Shown: positions 8,854 through 17,149, numbered from the stretch's first letter. The stretch is DNA of 64,000 bases from Phaeacidiphilus oryzae TH49 (GCF_000744815.1 NZ_JQMQ01000004.1:434001-498000), one strand, 5' to 3'. Numbers and translations: made by a program. The notes: a model not told the origin generated them from the sequence alone.

Positions 8854-9321
8854 TCAGACCAGGCCCAGCTCCCGGGCCCGGTCCACGGCCTCGGTCCGGG
8901 AACCGGCCCCGAGCTTGCGGTACACCGCCCGGGTGTGGCTCTTGACGGTGTTGTGCGAGACGTACATCCCGTTGGCGATCTGGCGCAGCGACAGCTCCTC
9001 CGGCAGCCGGCGCAGTACGGCCAGCTGGCGGTCCGTCAGCCGGACGCGGCCCCCGCCGGACGATCCCGGCCGCTGCCGGTCCGCCGGCTCCGGCAGGCGG
9101 GCCAGCACCGCCGAGGCCTCCTCGACCAGCGCGCCCGTGCAACGCGGATCCGCCATCTCCTGGGCGATCCGCATCAGGGCGTCGGCGAGCCCCACCAGGC
9201 AGCTGGTGAGCGCCGCGTCGGCGGTCGCGCTGTCCAGCCTGCGGAGCCGGTCGTACAGGACGGACACCTCGCCGGTGCGCGCGTCGCCGGTGTCCGGCTC
9301 GATGCACAGTGTTGCGGTCAA
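8854..9321 (-). CDS. short LuxR-family HTH regulator
   Basis: A 155-residue protein. The N-terminal ~90 residues are helical and of unknown fold, with no receiver-domain Asp pattern. A typical LuxR HTH follows at about 93-150 (VRLTDRQLAVLRRLPEELSLR, NGMYVSHNTVKSHTRAVYRKL, TEAVDRARELGLV). TTG at 9321 is chosen because GAAGGAG lies just upstream; a longer reading to 9396 adds a non-conserved leader. The HTH keeps the VSxNTVKSH recognition helix of the family. It converges with the LAL regulator and may act with it on the local palindromes, but nothing in the sequence proves this. Confidence 0.8.
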   Translation of the reverse strand: MTATLCIEPDTGDARTGEVSVLYDRLRRLDSATADAALTSCLVGLADALMRIAQEMADPRCTGALVEEASAVLARLPEPADRQRPGSSGGGRVRLTDRQLAVLRRLPEELSLRQIANGMYVSHNTVKSHTRAVYRKLGAGSRTEAVDRARELGLV

Positions 9322-9420
9322 CGCGTCTCCTTCCCCCGCGCGTCCCGTCCCGCGTCCACAGTGGGACGCGGGCGGGGGGCGGAGGAAGGGGCCCAACGGC
9401 CTCCCAGCGGCCTGGACCCG

Positions 9421-9696
9421 TCAACTCCCGGCGTCGGAGGGGCTGGTGAGTCTGCGCACCTCGAGGAGCTCAAGGCCGAGGGCCTGGATGCGGTCGATGA
9501 CGGCGTACAGGGCGGCCTGGTCCAGGCCGCGGCCGAGGAGAGCGGTCTCGGCGGGACGGGTGACCACCGTCAGCTCCGCGAAGGCCGACTGGTAGGACTC
9601 GCCCATTCTGCCCCGGATCCGGATCTCGAAGTCGGCATCGCCGGTCGGGGAACCGGCCGGCTCGCGCTCCGGGGAGCCCGCCTGCGGTCCACCCAT
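9421..9696 (-). CDS. small conserved protein with FEIRIRG motif, function unknown
   Basis: A 91-residue soluble protein. After a flexible Gly/Pro/Glu-rich start comes a compact domain with FEIRIRGRMGESY, an AFAELTVVTRPAETALLGRG strand-turn segment, and a helix LYAVIDRIQALGLELLEVRR. The pattern suggests a small ferredoxin-like or ACT-like fold. ATG 9696 is chosen because AGGAGG is 7 nt upstream; another in-frame ATG at 9726 lacks such a site. It is divergent from a DUF7144 gene, with one palindrome (9766-9782) 70 bp upstream. Confidence 0.6.
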   Translation of the reverse strand: MGGPQAGSPEREPAGSPTGDADFEIRIRGRMGESYQSAFAELTVVTRPAETALLGRGLDQAALYAVIDRIQALGLELLEVRRLTSPSDAGS

Positions 9697-9765
9697 GACG
9701 GCACCTCCTCTGCGACCGCCTGGCACATCGCGCTCATTCTCGCGGCCGGACCGGTGGCGGCGGCA

Positions 9766-9782
9766 TCACCTCGGGCGGGTGA
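9766..9782. promoter_or_regulatory. TCACC-N7-GGTGA palindrome, site 4
   Basis: TCACCTCGGGCGGGTGA, perfect arms, lies 70 bp upstream of the small minus-strand gene starting at 9696. A second copy 66 bp further on faces the plus-strand gene. Confidence 0.55.
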
Positions 9783-9848
9783 GCGGCGGGCGGGCGGCGG
9801 TCGATGGGCAGTGGGTGGGGGTCGGCGGTCGGCGGCCCGGCCGGGGTT

Positions 9849-9865
9849 TCATCCCCGGTGGGTGA
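9849..9865. promoter_or_regulatory. TCACC-N7-GGTGA palindrome, site 5
   Basis: TCATCCCCGGTGGGTGA, one arm mismatch, is flanked by T and A so the repeat reads TTCATCC-N5-GGGTGAA. It lies 58 bp upstream of the DUF7144 gene at 9924. Confidence 0.5.
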
Positions 9866-9923
9866 ACCGGCGCCGAGCGCCCCCCGCCATCCTGATGAAT
9901 CCGCAGATCAGGAGGTTCCCAGA

Positions 9924-10394
9924 ATGGCCGAGCAGAGTTCACCCGGCGCCGTTCCCGGCCGCCCCGGAGGGCCCGAGCCGGAGCCGCACGTCCGCCCGCT
10001 CTCCATCGGCGGCGTGGTCTTCGCCGTGTTCGTGCTGGCGATCGTCGGCGGCTTCCACGCGATCGCGGGGCTGGCCACCATCCTCAACCACAACTACTCA
10101 CGGGCGCAGGGGGACTACGCCTTCGACTTCAGCGTCACCGCCCGCGGCTGGGTGGAGCTGGTCACCGGCATCGTGGTGGCGGCGGCGGCGTTCAACATCT
10201 TCAGCGGCAAGACCTGGGCCCGGGCGGTCGGCATGGCGGCCGCGGTGGTGAGCGCGCTGGAGAACTTCTTCTTCACGCCCTACTACCCGGTGTGGTCGGC
10301 GATCCTGATCGTCCTGGACATCGTGGTGATCTGGTCGCTGGCGGTGTACGGGCACCGGGAGGCGCACAAGGTCTACGGTGCCCCGCTGAGATAG
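9924..10394 (+). CDS. DUF7144-type small integral membrane protein
   Basis: A 156-residue protein with a 25-residue Gly/Pro-rich cytoplasmic start and four membrane helices: around IGGVVFAVFVLAIVGGFHAI, GWVELVTGIVVAAAAFNIF, ARAVGMAAAVVSAL and WSAILIVLDIVVIWSLAVYG. Characteristic spots are the YAFDFSVTARGW loop and the PYYPVWS turn. A paralogue lies at 17229-17639 and shares both. ATG 9924 has AGGAGG 8 nt upstream. The function of the family is unknown. It has its own palindrome upstream. Confidence 0.82.
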   Translation: MAEQSSPGAVPGRPGGPEPEPHVRPLSIGGVVFAVFVLAIVGGFHAIAGLATILNHNYSRAQGDYAFDFSVTARGWVELVTGIVVAAAAFNIFSGKTWARAVGMAAAVVSALENFFFTPYYPVWSAILIVLDIVVIWSLAVYGHREAHKVYGAPLR

Positions 10395-10402
10395 CCGGGC
10401 GG

Positions 10403-10421
10403 CCGGGGCCCCGGGCCCCGG
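10403..10421. terminator. GC palindrome between convergent genes
   Basis: CCGGGGCCC-C-GGGCCCCGG fills the 30-bp gap between the DUF7144 gene and the lipid kinase. It can form a strong hairpin. Its position between two stop codons suggests a bidirectional terminator, but such GC palindromes also arise by chance here. Confidence 0.4.
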
Positions 10422-10424
10422 GCC

Positions 10425-11746
10425 TCAGTGCGCCGAGGTCAGCCCCAGCCGGAACAGCAGCCGCCAGTCCAGCTCCGGGCGCTCCCGGTACATCCCCGGC
10501 CGCAGCCGCGGCACGAGCACCCGGAGCGCTCCCGGCAGTACCTCGCAGTGCACCGGTACCGGCAGCCGCACCGCCTCGCCGTCGATACCGGCCGGGACCG
10601 TCTCCTGGTCGGCATCGACCCGCACACTGGGGGCGGCCGCCCGGGCCAGGCCCGTGGAGTGCCGCCCCCGGAGCAGCCCGGCGGCCTGGGCGGCGCTGTC
10701 GACGGTCACCCCGACGCAGCCGAGGACACCGCCGTCGAGCCTCGACCGCCGTCCCAGGCCGACGATGTCGCGGTAGCCGTAGGGGTTGTTGCTCACCAGC
10801 AGGGCCTGCGGCTCATCGAAGACCCGCTCGCCGGCCCGGGCGGTCAACCGGGGCCCCCGGTGGCCGACCAGGAAGTCCGGCAGCAGCTCCAGCACGGTCC
10901 TGGTCTTGCCGTCCCGGTAGGCGGGGCTCTGCACCACCGCGGCGTAGGCGCCGAAGGAGACGTTGTTGACGAACGGCCGCCCGCCCGCCCGGCCGAGGTC
11001 GACCCGCAGCTCGACCCCGTCCCGCAGCGCCTCCAGCGCCTTCGCCGGATCCGCGCGGTCCAGCCCGAGGTCGAGGGCGAAGTGGTTGCGGGTGCCGGCC
11101 GGTATCACCAGGAACGGCAGCCCCAGTTCCGCGGCCACGTCCGCGACCAGTGCCTGGGTGCCGTCGCCGCCCGCGACGCCGAGGAGGTCGGCCCGGCCCC
11201 GGCCTCCGCGCGGGCCAGCGCGGCCACGTCGATCGCGGCCCCGCCGGCCGGCTCCAGCAGCACCACCCGGGCGCCCAGCTCCTCTGCCCGCTCGCGGAGG
11301 CCGAAGCGGCCCACCTTTCCGCCGCCGGAGCGCGGGTTCATGATCAGGACGGGGTGGGCGCACGGCGTCCGGGGGAACTCCGGCATGGCGGCCTCGGGCG
11401 TCCGCAGGGCCAGGGCCGTGCGCCCGGCAAGGGCCGCCAGCAGCCACAGCACCCACGCCGTCACGACGACCCAGAACAGATGGGCCCAGGCGAACACCAC
11501 GATCACCGTGACCGGCACCGCCACCGCCAGCACGGCGGTCAGCAGGCGGACCAGCCCGCGCCGGCTCAGCACCCACCACATCGCGGCGGCGGTCACCGCC
11601 AGGCCGCCGAGCCCGATCGCGAGGAGGGCGAACGTCCGCGGCCCGGCGAACACACCGAGGACCGCGGCGGCCGCGGCGGCGGCGAGCAGCGCTCCCCGCG
11701 CCAGCCACCGCTCCTGCCGCAGTCGGCTTCGCGTCATCGGTTCCAT
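10425..11746 (-). pseudogene. diacylglycerol/lipid kinase (YegS/DagK-like), split by a frameshift
   Basis: The N-terminal part (from 11746) has four predicted membrane helices, then VLIMNPRSGGGKVGRF, the start of a DAGK catalytic domain. Near 11190-11203 the frame changes. The rest of the domain continues in another frame, with the nucleotide-binding GVAGGDGTQALVA, PAGTRNHFALDLGLD and VNNVSFGAYAAVV, to the stop at 10425. Both halves are typical of one lipid kinase of about 440 residues. A single missing base (or two extra) in the run ggcccggccccggcc would explain it. This may be an assembly indel, since the whole domain is otherwise intact. Membrane lipid phosphorylation is the family role. 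Confidence 0.8.
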
Positions 11747-11782
11747 GCGGCTCAGTCTGGTCCTCGGACCGGACAGCCGGCC

Positions 11783-11799
11783 TCACCCGCCGGACGGGA
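11783..11799. promoter_or_regulatory. degenerate copy of the palindrome (site 9)
   Basis: TCACCCGCCGGACGGGA keeps the left arm and the 17-bp length, but the right arm is degraded. It lies 37 bp upstream of the lipid kinase start. This is weak evidence on its own. Confidence 0.22.
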
Positions 11800-11951
11800 C
11801 CCGGGCGGGCTCCCGGTGGCCTCCCCGGGCGGCCGGGGTGGCGCACCGGCCGCCCGTGAACGCCGGTTCCCGCCAGGCCCGTTGCCCCGACCTGCGTGCT
11901 GCCCCCCGTCCGCTCCGCGACCGATCCCGTCCGGCCCGGCCGGCCGGCGGT

Positions 11952-11968
11952 TCACACCGGCCGGGTGA
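11952..11968. promoter_or_regulatory. TCACC-N7-GGTGA palindrome, site 6
   Basis: TCACACCGGCCGGGTGA, one arm mismatch, lies 54 bp upstream of the DUF2252 gene at 12022. The remaining intergenic sequence (11800-11951) shows nothing I can name. Confidence 0.48.
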
Positions 11969-12021
11969 CGCAGGACCGCCCGCCCGCCCGCACTGTCCGC
12001 AGAGGACGGAGGGAGTGCGCC

Positions 12022-13425
12022 ATGATCGAGACCAGCAGCCGCCACCTCACGCCCCGGGAGCGGGCGGAGCGGGGCAGGGAAGCCCGCTCCCGGGTGCCGC
12101 GGTCCAGCCATGCCGAGTTCGCGCCCGGCGCCGACCGCCCGGACCCGGTCGACGTGATCGAGCGCCAGTCCGGCACCCGGCTGCCGGAACTGGTGCCGAT
12201 CCGCTACGGCCGAATGCTCGAATCCCCCTTCCGCTTCTACCGGGGCGCGGCCGCGATCATGGCCGGGGACCTGGCCGCGACCCCGGACAGCGGCATCCGG
12301 GCCCAGCTGTGCGGGGACGCCCACATGATGAACTTCCGGCTGCTGGCCTCCCCGGAGCGGCATCTGATGTTCGACGTCAACGACTTCGACGAGACCCTTC
12401 CCGGTCCGTGGGAGTGGGACGTCAAGCGGCTGGCGGTGAGCCTGGTGGTCGCGGGCCGCGGCAACGGCTTCGACCGCCAGGAGCGGTCCGCCGTCGTTGC
12501 CGCGACCGTCCGCTCCTACCGGGAGACGATGGCCCGGCTGGCCGCGATGCGCACCCTCGACGTCTGGTACCTGCGGATCGACGCCGACGAGGCGTACGCG
12601 GCGCTCTCCGCCCGGCTGGAGCCGGGGGCCAGGCGGCGCTTCACCAAGGCCATGAAGAAGGCCCGCAGCCGCGACCACCTGCGGGCCGTGCGCAAACTGG
12701 CCCGGGTGGGGGACGGCGGGCTGCGGCTGGTCCCCGACCCCCCGCTGCTGACGCCGCTCGGGGACCTGGAGCCGGGCAGCCACCAGGACTACCTGGAGAA
12801 GCAGTTGACCGTGCTGATCGACGGCTACGCCCGCTCGCTGCCGGCGGACCGCCGGGCCCTCCTCGACCAGTACCGGGTGGTGGACATGGCCCGCAAGGTG
12901 GTCGGCGTGGGCAGTGTGGGCACCCGCTGCTGGGTCCTGCTGCTCCTCGGCCGGGACGACGCCGACCCGCTGGTGCTCCAGGCCAAGCAGGCCGAGCCCT
13001 CCGTGCTGGAGGAGTACGCGGGGGCCGCCGCCCAGCAGAACCAGGGGGAGCGGGTGGTCGTCGGGCAGCGGCTGATGCAGGCCACCAGCGACGTCTTCCT
13101 CGGCTGGGAGCGCGCCACGGGACTCGACGGGCGCGAACGGGACTTCTACATCCGGCAGTTGTACGACTGGAAGGCGATCCCGCAGCCGGAGCTGATGACG
13201 CCCGGCGTGATGCGGCTCTTCGGCGAGCTCTGCGGAGTGACCCTGGCCCGCGCCCACGCGCGCTCCGGCGACCGCATCGCCATCGCCGCCTACCTGGGCC
13301 GCTCCGATCCCTTCGACCGGGCGGTGGCCCGCTTCGCGGAGGCCTACGCGGACCAGAACGAGCGGGACCACCGGACGCTGGCCGAGGCGGTGCGGACCGG
13401 GCGGGTGGCCGCGAAGTCGGAGTGA
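12022..13425 (+). CDS. DUF2252 family protein
   Basis: A 467-residue soluble protein of unknown biochemical role with a kinase-like fold. Recognisable family blocks are FYRGAAAIMAGDLA (about 72-85), the CGDAHMMNF and DVNDFDETLPGPWEWDVKRL segments (about 95-135) that resemble a phosphotransferase active site, and VVGQRLMQATSDVFLGW later. ATG 12022 has GGAGGGAG upstream and is the only start with a good ribosome site. It is monocistronic, with a palindrome 54 bp upstream. It converges on the YihY gene 25 bp downstream. Confidence 0.85.
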   Translation: MIETSSRHLTPRERAERGREARSRVPRSSHAEFAPGADRPDPVDVIERQSGTRLPELVPIRYGRMLESPFRFYRGAAAIMAGDLAATPDSGIRAQLCGDAHMMNFRLLASPERHLMFDVNDFDETLPGPWEWDVKRLAVSLVVAGRGNGFDRQERSAVVAATVRSYRETMARLAAMRTLDVWYLRIDADEAYAALSARLEPGARRRFTKAMKKARSRDHLRAVRKLARVGDGGLRLVPDPPLLTPLGDLEPGSHQDYLEKQLTVLIDGYARSLPADRRALLDQYRVVDMARKVVGVGSVGTRCWVLLLLGRDDADPLVLQAKQAEPSVLEEYAGAAAQQNQGERVVVGQRLMQATSDVFLGWERATGLDGRERDFYIRQLYDWKAIPQPELMTPGVMRLFGELCGVTLARAHARSGDRIAIAAYLGRSDPFDRAVARFAEAYADQNERDHRTLAEAVRTGRVAAKSE

Positions 13426-13450
13426 CGTCCGCCCCCGCCGAGGCGGCGGA

Positions 13451-14269
13451 TCACTCGGACTCCTTCCCGGCGTCGCCCGGAACATCGGCCCGAGCGCCGC
13501 CCGGAACGCCGCCCTTGACCAGCACCCGCCCCACGGCGATCCCGAAGACCACCACCGTGAACAGCAGGATGAGCCAGGAGAGCAGGCTGAACACCGAGCC
13601 GAGCGCCCCGTACCGGGCCTGGCTCATCCGCAGCGTCCGGGGCAGCCAGACCGCCGAGAGGGAGCAGAAGCCGATCACGCCACTGCCGGTCAGCAGCGCC
13701 CCGGGGAGCAGTGGCCGCCATCCCACCCGGGCGATGAGCAGCAGGTGCTGGGTCCACCACCACATCAGCACCGCCGCTGCCAGTTGCAGCGGCACCCCCA
13801 GCCCGGGGCCCGCGCCGAAGGCCCGGTGGAGGATGCCCTGGAGGATGAGCACGGTGATCCAGACCACCAGCCACACCGCCCACCGCCAGGCCGCCTTCAG
13901 CAGGCTGGCGTGCGGCAGCTCCCAGGCCCGCTCGCACATCCGCTGCAGCGCGCGGGTGAAGGCGGTCGCGGAGAGGACCGCGACCAGTACGCCTGCGGCC
14001 CCCCACTGGTGGAGCGCCGCGTCCCCGCCGGCGGTCAGCCGGTCGGTCTCCGACACCACCGGGCCGCCGGTCCCGATCAGGGTGTGGAGGGAGCTCAGCA
14101 GCTGGCGGCGGATGGCCTCAGGGCTGAACGAGGCGATGGCGATGAGCATCGGCAGCACGGCGAGGAAGGCCTGGGCGGCCAGCCGGGTCGCCATCTCCAG
14201 CAGGCTGACGCGGACCAGCTGCTGGGCGATGCGGCCCGCGAGCAGCCGGGCCGTATCGGCGATCGACAT
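13451..14269 (-). CDS. YihY/BrkB-family membrane protein
   Basis: A 272-residue inner-membrane protein with about six helices and the family's N-terminal pattern AAQAFLAVLPMLIAIASF. A conserved central loop LQRMCERAWELPHASLLKAA and a C-terminal polytopic part follow (YGALGSVFSLLSWLILLF). The function of YihY proteins is not established; RNase BN activity was once wrongly assigned to them. GGAGGG precedes the ATG at a good distance. It is divergent from the repeat protein, with the palindrome 14368-14384 between them. Confidence 0.85.
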   Translation of the reverse strand: MSIADTARLLAGRIAQQLVRVSLLEMATRLAAQAFLAVLPMLIAIASFSPEAIRRQLLSSLHTLIGTGGPVVSETDRLTAGGDAALHQWGAAGVLVAVLSATAFTRALQRMCERAWELPHASLLKAAWRWAVWLVVWITVLILQGILHRAFGAGPGLGVPLQLAAAVLMWWWTQHLLLIARVGWRPLLPGALLTGSGVIGFCSLSAVWLPRTLRMSQARYGALGSVFSLLSWLILLFTVVVFGIAVGRVLVKGGVPGGARADVPGDAGKESE

Positions 14270-14367
14270 GGCGGGGTCCCTCCCTGGCGCTCGGCGTCCT
14301 CCCGGCAGCGTCGGCCGCCGCGGGCCGGCCCACGTCGCCCATGCCGGGTGACGGCAGGACCGGCCGT

Positions 14368-14384
14368 TCACCCCGGGGGGATGA
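14368..14384. promoter_or_regulatory. TCACC-N7-GGTGA palindrome, site 7 (MalT-box-like half)
   Basis: TCACCCCGGGGGGATGA lies between divergent genes. The right side reads GGGGATGAGG, which equals the textbook E. coli MalT box GGGGAKGAGG. It is 99 bp from the YihY start and 36-63 bp from candidate starts of the repeat protein. Confidence 0.52.
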
Positions 14385-14419
14385 GGCGCGCGGGCCCCGG
14401 GTGGTGCTGCGGTCGACGA

Positions 14420-15169
14420 ATGACGGCAGCAAGCGTGGCGGGCAGAATGGCCGGCCTCGTCACCCGGCCGGCGCGAGCGGTGGCCGGAGCCCTGGACGAC
14501 GCGGCGGGCGCGCTGGTCCGCGGGCTGGTCTCGGCGGTCGTCGACCGGCTGGACCTGAACGCCCTCGCCGACCGGCTGGACCTGGACCGGATCGCCGACC
14601 GGGTGGACGTCAACCGGATCGCCGAGCGGGTCGACGTCCACCGCATCGCGGACCGGGTGGACGTCAACGGGATCGCCGACCGGGTGGACGTGGACCGGAT
14701 CGCCGAGCGGGTGGGCATCGACGCCGTGATCGACCGGATCGACCTGGTCGGCCTCACCCGCGAGGTGCTGGTCGAGATCGACCTGGGCCGGATCGTCCGC
14801 GACACCAGCGGCGGCATGGCGATCGATACCGCGGACAGCGTCCGCCTCCTCGCCGCCCGAGGCGACCGCACCGTAAACCGCCTCACCGACCGCCTCCTCC
14901 ACCGAACCCACCCCACACCCCCACCCGCCCCCGAGCCCACGCCCGGCCCCCCGACCGGCTCGCCGCCGGGGTTGTCCGCCAAGCCCGCGGACGGGCCTGC
15001 GCCCGGGTCCATGCCCACGCCTGGCCCCGCGGCCGCGCCCGCCCCCGTGCCCAGACCCGCGTACTCGGCAGGGCCCCCGGGCGGGCCCCCGCCCGGGCTC
15101 GGCGGCAGGGGCTCGGGCGTGGCCTCGTTTGGGGCTGGGCCCGGGGGCGCGGCTGGGTTCGTGCGGTGA
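14420..15169 (+). CDS. nonapeptide-repeat protein with Pro/Gly-rich tail (possible N-half of an RDD protein)
   Basis: About 249 residues. After a short Ala-rich segment come eight or so 9-residue repeats of the form ADRVDVNRI (about residues 40-115). A conserved block REVLVEIDLGRIVRDTSGGM, an SVRLLAARGDRTVNRLTDRLL helix and a 95-residue Pro/Gly/Ala-rich linker follow. Related actinobacterial proteins, as I recall them, carry such repeats fused to a C-terminal RDD membrane domain; here RDD is in the next frame. The start is uncertain: ATG 14420, 14447 or 14381 are in frame and none has a strong ribosome site. The stop overlaps the next GTG. Confidence 0.6.
   Translation: MTAASVAGRMAGLVTRPARAVAGALDDAAGALVRGLVSAVVDRLDLNALADRLDLDRIADRVDVNRIAERVDVHRIADRVDVNGIADRVDVDRIAERVGIDAVIDRIDLVGLTREVLVEIDLGRIVRDTSGGMAIDTADSVRLLAARGDRTVNRLTDRLLHRTHPTPPPAPEPTPGPPTGSPPGLSAKPADGPAPGSMPTPGPAAAPAPVPRPAYSAGPPGGPPPGLGGRGSGVASFGAGPGGAAGFVR
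14541..14757 (+). repeat. tandem 27-bp coding repeats (9-residue units)
   Basis: About eight imperfect 27-bp units encode nonapeptides such as ADRLDLDRI, ADRVDVNRI, AERVDVHRI and ADRVDVDRI. The Asp/Arg/hydrophobic positions are fixed, while N/H/D/G vary at one spot. The DNA units differ mostly at variable positions. Confidence 0.8.
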
Positions 15170-15627
15170 GGGCGGGGGGCGGCGGCGGGTTCGTGGGGGC
15201 GCGGGCCGAGGGGGAGGTCGCCGGGGTGGTCAGCCGGGTGGTGGCCGCGGTGCTGGACAGTCTGGTGCTCTCCGGGAGCGCGCTGCTCCTCCAGGCGGTG
15301 GCGGGGTATGTGCGGATGGTGGTCGACGGCCCGCCGTTCCGGGCGCCCGAGTTGCCCGGCTGGGTGGCCGGACTCGGTGGCTGGGCGGTCGCCGTGGGCT
15401 ATCTCGGCGGGTGCTGGGCCGGGGCCGGGTACTCGGTGGGAGGGCGGTTCATGGGCCTGCGGGTCACCGGCAGGCGGGGGGAGCGGCTGCCCGTGCTGCG
15501 CGCCCTGCTTCGCGCCGGGCTGTGCGTGTCGTTCCCGATGGGCCTGCTGTGGAGTCCGTTCAGCCGCCGCCGGGCCTCGTTGCAGGACCTCCTGGTCCGC
15601 AGTGAGGTGCGCTACGACCGCCGCTGA
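15166..15627 (+). CDS. RDD family membrane protein
   Basis: About 153 residues. The RDD domain starts at VSRVVAAVLDSLVLSGSALL (the Arg and Asp that name the family), followed by three or four hydrophobic helices. The conserved GGRFMGLRVTGRRGERLPVLRALLRAG segment and LQDLLVRSEV close the protein. GTG 15166 overlaps the preceding stop (GTGA), giving coupling. There is no separate ribosome site, which also fits the alternative that this is the C-terminal half of one frameshifted repeat-RDD protein. RDD proteins are membrane proteins, some proposed as transporters. Confidence 0.75.
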   Translation: MRAGGGGGFVGARAEGEVAGVVSRVVAAVLDSLVLSGSALLLQAVAGYVRMVVDGPPFRAPELPGWVAGLGGWAVAVGYLGGCWAGAGYSVGGRFMGLRVTGRRGERLPVLRALLRAGLCVSFPMGLLWSPFSRRRASLQDLLVRSEVRYDRR

Positions 15628-15659
15628 CGGCCCCGGCCCGCGCCCACCCCGCCCCCGGG

Positions 15660-17069
15660 TCAGCTGCGCTGCCCCGGGTGGCCCCGTGGCAGCCGGGACG
15701 CGGCGACCAGACCGCCGAGGCCGATCGCTCCGAGGACGACCAGCGCCACCCCGTACGGCCCGATCGCCGGATCGGCCACCAGGATGGTCCCCGCGATCGC
15801 CGTACCCACCGAGGAGCCCAGGTTGGAGACGCTGCGCGAGAGCCCGGAGATCTCCCCCTGGAGCTCCTCGCCGAAGCTGGACTGCACCACGTTCACCGCC
15901 GGGGTGAGCATCACCCCGATGCCCAGGCCGATCAGCAGCAGACCGGGCACGAAGCTCCACACGCTCGGCGAGGCGTGGGCGAAGCCGATCAGGATCGCCA
16001 GGCCGCCGACGGTGGTGGCGAAGCCGGCCATGATCAGCGTCCGCGGCGAGCGCCGCTCGGCGAAGCGCCGTGCGCCCAGCGAGGTGACCAGCAGCCCGAA
16101 GGTGGACGCGCTGAAGATCACCCCGGTCTTGATGGCGTCGTAGTGCCGCACCACCTGGAGGTACGCCGCCACCACGAAGGACAGCCCCATCAGCACGAGC
16201 CACTGGACGTGCTGGGTGATCAGCCCGAGGTTGGACGTCCGGTTGCGGAACAGCGAGGTGGTCAGCAGCGGCCGGGCGCCGGAGCGCTCCCGGGCGCGCA
16301 CCCAGGCGAAGAACCAGACCAGTACCAGCACGCCGGCGACCAGCAGTGCCAGCATCAGCCACAGGTTGTTGTCGGCCGCCAGGATGCCCAGCACCACCAG
16401 TGTGAGCCCGCAGGCGGAGAGGACCGCGCCCACCGTGTCGAACTCCTGCTCGGGGTCGGCCGGCAGCGGGTCCACCAGCTGCCGGCTGAGCAGCACGATC
16501 GCCAGGACGACCAGGGCCTGGAAGACGAAGGCCGCCCGCCAGCTGAGCGCCGAGGTGATCAGCCCGCCCAGCAGCGGGCCGGCGGCGGCCCCGATGCCGC
16601 CCATCGCCATGATCGCCCCGAAGGCCCGGGCGCGGTCGGTGACCTCGGTGAAGAGGAGGGTGGTGAGGATGTAGACCGGCGGGATGAGGAGGGCGGTGCC
16701 GATGCCCTCCAGGATCGAGTTGCCCAGGATCAGGACGCCGAGCCCGGGCGCCGCGGCGCTCAGCAGCGCGCCGACGCCGTACACCGACAGGCCGGCGACC
16801 AGGCAGCGCTTCCGCCCGTAGCGGTCGCTCAGGATGCCGCCCGGGATCATCAGTGCCGCCATCACCAGCAGGAACACGGTGATGGCGGTCTGCACCCCCT
16901 GCACGGTGGTGTGGAGGTCCTTGCTGATGTCGTCGATCATCACGTTCATGTTGGAGCCGGCGAAGCTGCAGATGAACTGGGCGAGGGCGAGGGGCAGCAG
17001 CACCCGCCGCCGATGCGGGACGCCGCCGTGCCGCGCGTCTCCTCCGGCCGGAGTGGACGGTGGGGTCAT
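15660..17069 (-). CDS. MFS transporter, DHA2-like drug/proton antiporter
   Basis: A 469-residue polytopic protein. Motif A GGILSDRYGRKR lies after helix 2, and the conserved GIGTALLIPPVYILTTLLF and GPLLGGLITSALSWRAAF (motif C region) follow. The total helix count is about 14, typical of DHA2 exporters. ATG 17069 is preferred to 17135 because GGAGG lies 7 nt upstream and the longer leader is not conserved. It is divergent from the DUF7144 paralogue, with a shared palindrome. The substrate is unknown. Confidence 0.85.
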   Translation of the reverse strand: MTPPSTPAGGDARHGGVPHRRRVLLPLALAQFICSFAGSNMNVMIDDISKDLHTTVQGVQTAITVFLLVMAALMIPGGILSDRYGRKRCLVAGLSVYGVGALLSAAAPGLGVLILGNSILEGIGTALLIPPVYILTTLLFTEVTDRARAFGAIMAMGGIGAAAGPLLGGLITSALSWRAAFVFQALVVLAIVLLSRQLVDPLPADPEQEFDTVGAVLSACGLTLVVLGILAADNNLWLMLALLVAGVLVLVWFFAWVRARERSGARPLLTTSLFRNRTSNLGLITQHVQWLVLMGLSFVVAAYLQVVRHYDAIKTGVIFSASTFGLLVTSLGARRFAERRSPRTLIMAGFATTVGGLAILIGFAHASPSVWSFVPGLLLIGLGIGVMLTPAVNVVQSSFGEELQGEISGLSRSVSNLGSSVGTAIAGTILVADPAIGPYGVALVVLGAIGLGGLVAASRLPRGHPGQRS

Positions 17070-17130
17070 CGCTTCGCCTCCGATCGACGGCCTGGGCGAG
17101 AACAGCCTTCCGACCGGCGCCGCCACCGGC

Positions 17131-17149
17131 GTCACCCTAGGAGGGTGAC
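17131..17149. promoter_or_regulatory. TCACC-N7-GGTGA palindrome, site 8 (best copy)
   Basis: GTCACCCTAGGAGGGTGAC is the longest copy, with 7-bp arms around a CTAG-containing centre. It lies 62 bp from the MFS start (minus) and 80 bp from the DUF7144 start (plus). Confidence 0.6.

Noticed and set aside
6391-10251. 1286-codon open frame on the plus strand
   Set aside because: It runs over the LAL regulator in a shifted frame and across two minus-strand genes. No domain is recognisable.
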